64,000 nucleotides of DNA. Origin: Ferruginibacter sp. GTDB taxonomy: Bacteria; Bacteroidota; Bacteroidia; Chitinophagales; Chitinophagaceae. The stretch lies in the NCBI GenBank assembly GCA_016786725.1, contig JAEUVU010000015.1:1-64000 (forward strand). The letters are read 5' to 3'. A program made the translations under genes and the position numbers. A model generated the notes under the pieces. It did not search any database. It was not told the origin of the DNA and worked only from the letters and a program-made list of their open reading frames with translations. Below, piece by piece: positions 41,447 to 48,536 of the stretch (positions are counted from its first letter, which is position 1; the number at the start of each line of letters is the position of its first letter).

Positions 41447-41478
41447 AAATCCCCCCGGTTTTTAAGCGGAGGGATTTA
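41447..41478 (-). terminator. Terminator of the DUF2723 gene
   Basis: AAATCCCCCCG pairs imperfectly with CGGAGGGATTT across a GTTTTTAAG loop; minus-strand T-rich tail. It lies 21 bp past the stop. Confidence 0.75.
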
Positions 41479-41498
41479 CATTTTGAAATATTTATTTA

Positions 41499-44400
41499 TT
41501 ATTTAGGTGTGTCAGCAGCTTTTGCCGGATCAGTTTTTATTGTTCCGTTTAATTCTTTCATAGCAGACTGTGCTTTGTACTGCTGCTCAAGTTGCATGAT
41601 GCGCTCAAGAAAATTTCTGGCAGTGTTTAAGTCTCCGCCTTTTCTTCCCGACTGGTCGGCAATATAATCAAAAGAAGCAAGCCTGCTTTCACTAAGGCCA
41701 TTATAATATGCAACCTGTTGCTCAAGGTCTTTTTTCAGGCTTTTGGTTATACGGTTTGCCAGCACTGTATCATCTGCCAGGTAACATGCCTGCAGCATCA
41801 ACAGCGAAATATAATTTTGCTGCTGGCCGCGGCTAACCATGCCATAAGGGAAATTTTCTTCCAGCATGAGTTTATCAGCTTTGTTCAGCAATTTACGGGC
41901 AGAATCTTTCAGATTGTTTTCAGCAAGGCTCATGGCTGCAGTGGCATAGGCCATACGGATACTGTTAAGATGACGGCGGTTCTCTTCATCAAAATAAACG
42001 CCTGGCTTATCAGCATTGCCCGAAGCAAACTGGGTCATCATTTTGTTATAAACCCAGGGATCGTTCACGGGGCTGTTTGCAACAGGCACCAGGCGATAGG
42101 TCATTCCATCCTGGCGTATGTAGTTTTGAAAACCAAGGCCCGCCGCATCTTGCGAAGTAAAGTAGATGGGGCGCTTCCATTTATTGGCTGCTATCATATT
42201 TAAAATTGCGGCATCATTCTTAAACAGGGCATTCTTGGAAATTTCAAAAACAACCTGGGAAACCACGCTGTCATTTGCATTAACGGTTCCGTTCTGGCGA
42301 ACAAGGTTTATATCAACGGGAATAGAAACTCTTCTGGTGGGGAATATATTTATCACCCTGTCATCTCTTCCCTGTTCTACTTTATTCGGATCATCGCTGC
42401 CGGCAAAATCTTTCATCATGGTGTACAGGTCCATGGGTTGTGCAGGATCGGTTGTTATACCTGCCTTGGCCCTGTACTTATTAATAAACGCCGGATTGTT
42501 ACCATATAAATTTTCGGCAGAATAAAGGATATCCCGGTTTGAACCTTCAATTTGTGCAGCCGACCAGATGACATCTATCGGGTCACTTTCGTTTACTTTA
42601 TACCTGAGCTGATTGATATACCAGTCAGTACCCAGTAAACTTGAATTGATAACCCGGATATCGGGACGGATGCCCTGTACTTCCTGTGCATACCATAGCG
42701 GGTATGTATCGTTATCACCAAAAGTTATGAGGATGGCATTTTTATCGCAACTTTCTAAATAATCTTTTGCCAGGTCACGTGCCAGGGTTTTATTGCTGCG
42801 GTCGTGGTCATCCCACTCCTGGCTGGCCATTAATACGGGCACTGCCAGCAAACACAAAATGCCGGCAGCAAAACCTGCCGTCATCCTGTTTTTGATGAAA
42901 GAGGTAAAAATTTCTTTTACATACAATACACCCAGGCCTATCCAGATAGCAAAAGCATAAAAAGATCCTACAAATGCATAATCACGTTCACGTGGCTGGT
43001 TACCGGCCTGGTTTAAATAAAATACAATGGCCAGGCCTGTAAAAAAGAAAAGCAGGCCCACCACCAACGCATCTCTTCTGTCTTTTTTTACCTGGTATAT
43101 TAATCCCAGTAAGCCTAATATTAAGGGGAGGGCAAATAATTTATTGTTGGCTTTATTGTGTTTCAAACTATCGGGCAAAGTACTCTGATCGCCCAGGCGG
43201 GCATTGTCCCAAAAGCTGATACCGGTTTTCCAGTTTCCATCTCTTACATTGCTCATGTGTACGCCTTGTATATCATTTTGCTTGCCTGCAAAATTCCACA
43301 TAAAATAGCGCAGGTACATCCAGCCCACCTGGTATGATAAAGCAAAGCCGATATTTTCGCCCATGGTAGGGGTTCTTTCCCAATTGCCTTCCTGGTCTTT
43401 TCCAATGCCCATCCAGCCTGCATAATAATCAGCATGGCCCTGGTCGTTGCTTTGGTCCCACATGCGTGGAAACAGGTGCATATCGGCAGCATTGTAAACA
43501 TATTCTATCTTCTGGCCGTTCTTCTCGTACCTGTCTTTACTTTTTGTATAGGTTTCTGTTACCTTGGTGTCTTCTGGCTGTGCAGTAAAATCCTGGCCGT
43601 ATAAAATCGGCCAGTCGCCGTATTGTTCACGTGCCAGGTAACTGTTTAAGCTCATCGGGTTATCTACATTACCCATATCCAGTGAAACATTGGCGCTGCT
43701 TCTTACCAATGTGGTAAAGTAAGAGGCAAAACATCCCATCATCATAAATAAAAAACTCCAGAGGCCTAATTTTAAAAAATTCCAGTTCTTTTTTGCCGCA
43801 AGGCGCAGGCCGAAAAATATCAATACTGCTATCAGTATAAAGAAAAATGCAAAGCCTGAGAAAAAGGGCATACCAAACGAATTAACAAAAAGTACATCCA
43901 GGTTTCCTGCCCAGCCAATGGTCCACTGTATCATTGCTTTTTGAACCAGGCCGGTTATTAAGCAGCCGATAAAAAATGCAAACACTGCTCCCCATTTGGT
44001 TACTTTATATCTTTTAAAATAGTAGATCATTACTATTGCCGGTATAACCAGCAGGTTTAGCAAGTGAACACCAATAGACAGGCCTGCCAGGAAAAATATG
44101 AGGATTATCCAGCGGTCGGCTTTGGTAAAATGGCCCCTGATATTCTGTTGTTCTTCCACATCAATATTTTGCTCCCATTTAAGCATTGCCCAGAATAATA
44201 CAGCAGTAAAGAAAGAAGACAGGGCATATACCTCGCCTTCAACAGCGCTGTACCAGAAAGAATCTGAAAATGTATAGGCCAGGGCTCCTACAACACCGGC
44301 TGCAATAACACCATATATTTTTTCACTGGTAAATTCAGCACCTCCTTTGGTTACCAGTTTGCGGCCAAAATGTGTTATGCTCCAGAATAAAAATAAAATG

Positions 44401-44660
44401 GTGAAGCCGCTTGATAAAGCACTCATCAGGTTGATACCAGTGGCAGCAGTATCGGGACCGAATGGCGCCATAAATAAACGGCCTATCAAAACAAATAAGG
44501 GAGCCCCTGGAGAGTGGGGGACCTGCAGTTTATAGGCGCTGGAAGCAAACTCGCCGCAATCCCAAAGGCTGCCTGTGGCTTCCATTGTCATAATATATAC
44601 GGCGCATGCAATAATGCAAACGATCCATCCGGTAATGTTGTTGATGCGTTTAAAACTCAT
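41499..44660 (-). CDS. DUF2723 (TMEM260-like) membrane protein
   Basis: 1053 residues from the ATG at 44660, preceded by an exact -7 element at 44685-44692. The first ~640 residues hold about 12 membrane helices; YIMTMEATGSLWDCGEFASSAYKLQVPHSPGAPLF near the start is the DUF2723 signature, with acidic residues in the first loop as in GT-C glycosyltransferases. The C-terminal ~400 residues are soluble and helical (TPR-like). The eukaryotic relative TMEM260 is a protein O-mannosyltransferase, so a sugar-transfer role is likely but inferred. It stands alone. Confidence 0.85.
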   Translation of the reverse strand: MSFKRINNITGWIVCIIACAVYIMTMEATGSLWDCGEFASSAYKLQVPHSPGAPLFVLIGRLFMAPFGPDTAATGINLMSALSSGFTILFLFWSITHFGRKLVTKGGAEFTSEKIYGVIAAGVVGALAYTFSDSFWYSAVEGEVYALSSFFTAVLFWAMLKWEQNIDVEEQQNIRGHFTKADRWIILIFFLAGLSIGVHLLNLLVIPAIVMIYYFKRYKVTKWGAVFAFFIGCLITGLVQKAMIQWTIGWAGNLDVLFVNSFGMPFFSGFAFFFILIAVLIFFGLRLAAKKNWNFLKLGLWSFLFMMMGCFASYFTTLVRSSANVSLDMGNVDNPMSLNSYLAREQYGDWPILYGQDFTAQPEDTKVTETYTKSKDRYEKNGQKIEYVYNAADMHLFPRMWDQSNDQGHADYYAGWMGIGKDQEGNWERTPTMGENIGFALSYQVGWMYLRYFMWNFAGKQNDIQGVHMSNVRDGNWKTGISFWDNARLGDQSTLPDSLKHNKANNKLFALPLILGLLGLIYQVKKDRRDALVVGLLFFFTGLAIVFYLNQAGNQPRERDYAFVGSFYAFAIWIGLGVLYVKEIFTSFIKNRMTAGFAAGILCLLAVPVLMASQEWDDHDRSNKTLARDLAKDYLESCDKNAILITFGDNDTYPLWYAQEVQGIRPDIRVINSSLLGTDWYINQLRYKVNESDPIDVIWSAAQIEGSNRDILYSAENLYGNNPAFINKYRAKAGITTDPAQPMDLYTMMKDFAGSDDPNKVEQGRDDRVINIFPTRRVSIPVDINLVRQNGTVNANDSVVSQVVFEISKNALFKNDAAILNMIAANKWKRPIYFTSQDAAGLGFQNYIRQDGMTYRLVPVANSPVNDPWVYNKMMTQFASGNADKPGVYFDEENRRHLNSIRMAYATAAMSLAENNLKDSARKLLNKADKLMLEENFPYGMVSRGQQQNYISLLMLQACYLADDTVLANRITKSLKKDLEQQVAYYNGLSESRLASFDYIADQSGRKGGDLNTARNFLERIMQLEQQYKAQSAMKELNGTIKTDPAKAADTPK

Positions 44661-44684
44661 AAATATGATTTGGTTATAGGTTGG

Positions 44685-44692
44685 CAAATATA
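44685..44692 (-). promoter_or_regulatory. -7 element TATATTTG of the DUF2723 gene
   Basis: On the minus strand TATATTTG, an exact TAnnTTTG, 24 bp before the ATG at 44660. No clear -33 TTG. Confidence 0.5.
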
Positions 44693-44799
44693 AATTAGTT
44701 TGTGGTGAGAAGTGACCCGTTTGTGGATTTTTTTAATGTGCCTGGAACCCGGTTCCCAATATCTTACTTAAAAGAAAGCGGGGTACTTATCTTCGCATC

Positions 44800-45684
44800 A
44801 TGAAAAAAGCCCTTCTACAATTGCATATTGCTGTTTTTTTAGCGGGCTTTACGGCTATTCTTGGCAAACTGATCACACTTAATGAAGGATTGCTTGTTTG
44901 GTTCAGGCTGGCGATTACAGTTATTACGCTCGCCGTTATTTTATTTTTAAGAAAGCAGTTGCTGCAAATCCCTTTTAAAGATATACTCAGGATTTTTGGG
45001 GTAGGAGTAATTGTGGCTATTCACTGGGTAACATTTTACGGCAGTGTTAAATATGCCAATGTATCGGTTGCCTTGGTTTGTTTTAGTGCAACGGGTTTTT
45101 TCACTGCTTTTTTTGAACCGCTTATTTTAAGAAGAAGAATTTCTTTAATAGAAGTTGTGCTGGGTTTGATAGCCATTTTTGGCATCTATATCATATTTGA
45201 TTTTCATCCGCAATACAAAATGGGCGTAATTTTCGGTATCATTTCTGCGGTAGGTAGCGCTTTGTTTCCTATTTATAATAAGCAGCTTTTACTCAGGTAT
45301 TCTCCTAAAATACTCACACTTTACGAACTGGGAGGAGGGTTGATTGCATTAACCATGCTGGTTCCGCTTTATTTAATACAGTTTCCGGCAGCATATTATA
45401 TACCCACCACAACGGATTGGCTGTGGTTGTTGGTTTTAGCCTGGCTTTGTACTGTGTTGAGTTTTGACCTGCAATTGAATGCACTTAAAAAAATATCTGC
45501 TTTTACAGCAAATCTTACTTATAACCTGGAACCGGTGTATGGTATTATACTGGCTTTTATCTTTTTTAAAGAAAATGAAAACCTCAACCGGGAATTTTAC
45601 ACCGGCGTATTGCTGATATTACTGGCAGTTGTTCTGCAAATGTTAAGAATAAGGCGGCAGCATAAGCAAAATACAGTCAGTTAG
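44800..45684 (+). CDS. EamA-family (DMT) transporter
   Basis: 294 residues with ten hydrophobic helices in two five-helix halves, the drug/metabolite transporter layout. LVWFRLAITVITLAVILFLRK and SVKYANVSVALVCFSATGFFTAFFEPLILRRR are typical of EamA repeat 1; ANLTYNLEPVYGIILAFIFFKENE of repeat 2. It probably exports or imports a small metabolite; the substrate is unknown. Its stop is 3 bp from the stop of the convergent OsmC-type gene. A TATCTTCG at 44788-44795 could be the -7 element, though it is too close to the ATG for a normal leader. Confidence 0.9.
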   Translation: MKKALLQLHIAVFLAGFTAILGKLITLNEGLLVWFRLAITVITLAVILFLRKQLLQIPFKDILRIFGVGVIVAIHWVTFYGSVKYANVSVALVCFSATGFFTAFFEPLILRRRISLIEVVLGLIAIFGIYIIFDFHPQYKMGVIFGIISAVGSALFPIYNKQLLLRYSPKILTLYELGGGLIALTMLVPLYLIQFPAAYYIPTTTDWLWLLVLAWLCTVLSFDLQLNALKKISAFTANLTYNLEPVYGIILAFIFFKENENLNREFYTGVLLILLAVVLQMLRIRRQHKQNTVS

Positions 45685-45687
45685 GTA

Positions 45688-46104
45688 TTACAGGTAGTCA
45701 ATCTCAGTATCCATTTTGGCAAAGGTTTTAAACATGGCAAAAACGCCACAGTATTTTTCAATGGATAGATTAACTGCTTTTATCATTTTGGGTTTGTCTT
45801 CTTCTGCAACTTTTATTTTGTAAGTGATTTTTACATAGTTGTAGGTTTTGGGGTGCTCTGCTGTAAGTGCAGCATGTACATTTATCGAGAGGTTGGTGAA
45901 TGCTACTTTCATTTTATTGAGTACAGATACAATATCAATACCTGTGCAGCCGGCCAATGAAGCCAGCATCAGTTTTTTTGGACTCGGTCCGCTGTCTTCT
46001 CCGCCATCTTCGGCTGTAGTATCCATTTTTACCTGGTGGCCGTTAATATCAGCTGTAAAAGACATATGGTCATTAAAAACGGTATTTACGGTGTGTGTTG
46101 TCAT
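45688..46104 (-). CDS. OsmC-family peroxiredoxin-like protein
   Basis: 138 residues. Two redox cysteines in the family positions: LASLAGCTGID (Cys53) and KYCGVFAMF (Cys119). PSPKKLMLASLAGC is the OsmC/YhfA signature. The family reduces organic hydroperoxides, usually as a homodimer with two active sites at the interface. The acidic patch DGGEDSGPSP precedes the first Cys. It stands alone, convergent with the EamA gene. Confidence 0.92.
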   Translation of the reverse strand: MTTHTVNTVFNDHMSFTADINGHQVKMDTTAEDGGEDSGPSPKKLMLASLAGCTGIDIVSVLNKMKVAFTNLSINVHAALTAEHPKTYNYVKITYKIKVAEEDKPKMIKAVNLSIEKYCGVFAMFKTFAKMDTEIDYL

Positions 46105-46255
46105 AATATGAAATAAGTTATGCTGTTTTCAGCAATATTAAGCTTTGAACCTGATTTTGCAGTAAAATTGTGATTGGAAATGAGGTTTATACACAATTTG
46201 CCTTTAGTTGTGGGTAGATTTTGATAAAAAAGCAAAATTTCTTTCACTTCATTCA

Positions 46256-46290
46256 TTGATTTTTAATATTTAACCTTACCTTTGCCGTCC
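46256..46290 (+). promoter_or_regulatory. Full promoter of the rpmB operon (TTG-N18-TACCTTTG)
   Basis: TTG at 46256-46258, 18-bp spacer, TACCTTTG at 46277-46284 followed by CCGTCC. This is the best Bacteroidota promoter in the window. The 14-nt core recurs before the DUF177-rpmF and rplU operons. Confidence 0.8.
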
Positions 46291-46303
46291 AAAAAATAGC
46301 ACT

Positions 46304-46540
46304 ATGGCCAGAGTATGTCAGGTTACAGGAAAGAAGCCGATCACAGGAAACAAGGTTTCTCACTCAAATATTAAAACAAAACGCAGGTTTTTACCAAATC
46401 TGCAAACCAAAAGATATTTCCTTGCTGAGGAAGATAAATGGGTAACACTTAAAGTATCTTCAGAAGCAATCAGAACCATTAACAAGAATGGTTTGTTATC
46501 GGTAGTAAAGCAATTGCGTGCCGCCGGAGAAAAGATCTAA
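46304..46540 (+). CDS. rpmB: 50S ribosomal protein L28
   Basis: 78 residues. [20 protein letters not shown] and [18 protein letters not shown] are the L28 signatures. First gene of rpmB-rpmG-DUF4295, directly behind a full consensus promoter. Confidence 0.97.
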   Translation: MARVCQVTGKKPITGNKVSHSNIKTKRRFLPNLQTKRYFLAEEDKWVTLKVSSEAIRTINKNGLLSVVKQLRAAGEKI

Positions 46541-46542
46541 TA

Positions 46543-46561
46543 CCCCTAACCCCTAAAGGGG
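46543..46561. repeat. CCCCTAACCCCTAAAGGGG repeat
   Basis: Palindromic CCCCTAAAGGGG (46550-46561) with a CCCCTAA lead-in, immediately after the L28 stop. Related to the element at 1511-1541 inside the DUF3810 gene. Confidence 0.6.
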
Positions 46562-46598
46562 CATAAAGAGGACTTAAGTAATAAATAAATAATTAACA

Positions 46599-46781
46599 AT
46601 GGCAAAGAAAGGTAACAGGGTACAGGTTATACTGGAGTGTACCGAGCACAAAACAAGCGGTATGGCCGGCACAAGCCGTTATATCAGCACCAAAAACAAA
46701 AAGAACACACCCGAGCGTTTGGAGTTAAAGAAGTTTAACCCTATTCTGAAGAAGGTAACTGTTCATAAAGAAATTAAATAA
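46599..46781 (+). CDS. rpmG: 50S ribosomal protein L33
   Basis: 60 residues. [40 protein letters not shown] and a C-terminal HKEIK match L33. The paired cysteines of zinc-binding L33 are missing apart from one Cys, so this is a C-minus form. Second gene of the rpmB operon. Confidence 0.96.
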   Translation: MAKKGNRVQVILECTEHKTSGMAGTSRYISTKNKKNTPERLELKKFNPILKKVTVHKEIK

Positions 46782-46785
46782 TCAG

Positions 46786-46820
46786 TTGACGGGTTGACTG
46801 AGTTAACGAGTTAACAAAGC
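46786..46820. repeat. Short-period repeats between rpmG and the DUF4295 gene
   Basis: GTTGACGG, GTTGACTGA, GTTAACGA, GTTAACAA: about four units of 8-9 bp in the intercistronic gap. A looser relative of the 7-bp-period arrays. Confidence 0.5.
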
Positions 46821-46871
46821 AAATACCCTCTATCAACTATTCAGCTTATTAACTTATAAACTTTTTAGAAA

Positions 46872-47042
46872 ATGGCAAAAGCAGCTAAAACCGCGATAAA
46901 AACCAAAGACCAGAAAGCAGCAGCAGAAGCTAAGAACTGGACAAAAGTAATACGCACATTACGTAGCCCTAAAACAGGTGCTTACACTTTTAAAGAAGCT
47001 ATCGTACACAAAGACAAGATCAAGGAATACTTAGCCAGCTAA
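46872..47042 (+). CDS. DUF4295 small basic protein
   Basis: 56 residues, starting MAKAAKTAIKTKDQKAAAEA and containing NWTKVIRTLRSPKTGAYTF. It belongs to the Bacteroidota-specific DUF4295 family, which, from memory, is usually encoded right after L28 and L33 and is probably ribosome-associated. The size, basic composition and operon position support a role in translation. Third gene of the rpmB operon, with a terminator 31 bp after its stop and ftsY beyond it. Confidence 0.88.
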   Translation: MAKAAKTAIKTKDQKAAAEAKNWTKVIRTLRSPKTGAYTFKEAIVHKDKIKEYLAS

Positions 47043-47071
47043 GTTTTTTCCGCATGAGCATATTATATAAA

Positions 47072-47110
47072 CAAAGCTTTCCGATTTATCGGGAGGCTTT
47101 ATTTATTTTT
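47072..47110 (+). terminator. Terminator of the rpmB-rpmG-DUF4295 operon
   Basis: AAAGCTTTCCGA pairs imperfectly with TCGGGAGGCTTT (47073-47100), followed by a T-rich tail. Confidence 0.7.
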
Positions 47111-47126
47111 GGGAGGGTTAAAAACA

Positions 47127-47213
47127 GATACTGGATACTTGATAGTGCCCAATTAAACAAAGCGCTTTCGAATGTAAAAGCTGTTAATCAAGTATCTTGA
47201 ATCCAGTATCCAG
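47127..47213. repeat. Inverted pair of heptamer-type units before ftsY
   Basis: GATACTGGATACTTGA (47127-47142) is the inverse of TCAAGTATC...CCAGTATCC (47188-47211), the right arm being longer by an inserted TTGAATC. The 45-nt loop between them shows nothing else. The right arm ends about 15 bp before the ftsY ATG. Confidence 0.6.
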
Positions 47214-47228
47214 CAACAATATTTAGCT

Positions 47229-48200
47229 ATGGGACTTTTTGATAAACTTTTCGGAAAAAAACAACAGCAGGAATCACTGAACCAGGGACTGGAAAAAACC
47301 CGTGAAGGTTTTTTCAGTAAAATAACAAAAGCCATTGCCGGCAAAAGCACGGTTGATGAAGAAGTGCTGGATAACCTGGAAAACGCATTGGTAAGTGCCG
47401 ATGTGGGTATTGAAACTACGGTAAAGATCATTGAGCAGATAGAAAAACGTGTTGCGAAAGATAAATACCTGAACACCGCTGAACTGAATAAGATTCTCAA
47501 AGAAGAGATACAAAATATCCTGGTTAGTGCACCGGAGGATACCAGCTACGAAAATTATGAACTGCCTGCCGGACACAAGCCTCATATCATTTTAGTTGTA
47601 GGTGTTAATGGGGTTGGTAAAACAACCACTATTGGTAAACTGGCTCATAACTTTAAACTGGCCGGTAAATCTGTTTTACTGGGCGCCGCTGATACTTTCA
47701 GGGCCGCTGCCGTGGATCAGTTAACCATCTGGAGCGAACGTGCTGATGTTGCTATCGTTAAAAAAGAAATGGGCAGCGATCCGGCTGCAGTAGCTTTTGA
47801 CACTGTTAACAGCGGCGTTGCAAAAAATGTTGATGTTATCATTATTGATACAGCAGGGCGCCTGCACAACAAGGCACATTTAATGGATGAACTCACCAAA
47901 ATAAAAAGAGTAATTCAAAAAGTAGTGCCTGATGCACCGCATGAAGTAATGCTGGTGCTGGACGGCAGTACCGGCCAAAACGCACTGGAACAGGCAAAAC
48001 ATTTTACAGCAGCTACAGATGTATCAGCTTTAACCATTACCAAGCTTGATGGAACAGCCAAAGGCGGTGTGGTATTGGCTATTGCCAATCAATTTAAAAT
48101 ACCGGTGAAGTTTATTGGTGTGGGGGAGAAGGCGGAAGACCTGTTGGTTTTTAATAAGCAGGATTTTGTAGACAGTTTATTTAGCCACGAATTACACTAA
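47229..48200 (+). CDS. ftsY: Signal recognition particle receptor FtsY
   Basis: 323 residues. The SRP-receptor GTPase that docks ribosome-nascent chains to the membrane. The N domain (1-115) is short and lacks the long acidic A domain of E. coli. G domain: GVNGVGKTT (125-133), DTFRAAAVDQL, DTAGRLHNKAHLMDEL, TKLDGTAKGG and FIGVGEKAEDL all fit FtsY and not Ffh (there is no Met-rich M domain). It sits 186 bp after the DUF4295 gene, with a terminator between, so it has its own promoter. Confidence 0.97.
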   Translation: MGLFDKLFGKKQQQESLNQGLEKTREGFFSKITKAIAGKSTVDEEVLDNLENALVSADVGIETTVKIIEQIEKRVAKDKYLNTAELNKILKEEIQNILVSAPEDTSYENYELPAGHKPHIILVVGVNGVGKTTTIGKLAHNFKLAGKSVLLGAADTFRAAAVDQLTIWSERADVAIVKKEMGSDPAAVAFDTVNSGVAKNVDVIIIDTAGRLHNKAHLMDELTKIKRVIQKVVPDAPHEVMLVLDGSTGQNALEQAKHFTAATDVSALTITKLDGTAKGGVVLAIANQFKIPVKFIGVGEKAEDLLVFNKQDFVDSLFSHELH

Positions 48201-48536
48201 TTGACACCAATTAATTCGAGTTCATTCGTGCAATTCGTGGATAGAATAAACGCCAGAGTAATTTAATTTTAATTTTTTGCATAAGAAAAGCCCCTGTAGA
48301 AACAGGGGCCGGTTACCAAAACTAACTGCTTATGAGAAAATCTTTATTGTAATTATTTTATTGTTTCAATCTTTACAACACAAATATCTAAAGAAATAAA
48401 TTGCTGCGCTGTTAAGAAAATACAAAAAAGCAGTTAAAACGGCGTTAAACGATTTGTACAGCTTTTGTTTACAAATTGATGACAAAGAAAAGCCGCTCTT
48501 AAAGAGAGCGGCTTACTAATTAATATTCCTCTGAAA
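48201..48536. other. 336-bp gene-free stretch with two hairpins
   Basis: GCCCCTGT-AGAA-ACAGGGGC (48290-48309) has CTTTTCTT after it on the minus strand; a second terminator-like stem lies at 48490-48514. Between them is an AT-rich stretch containing only a six-codon mini-frame (ATGAGAAAATCTTTATTG plus stop, plus strand). A small minus-strand RNA ending at 48290 is conceivable. Confidence 0.45.
48489..48514 (-). terminator. Terminator of the outer-membrane receptor gene
   Basis: AGCCGCTCT pairs with AGAGCGGCT around a TAAAG loop; on the minus strand TTTTC follows. It lies 22 bp beyond the receptor stop. Confidence 0.75.
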
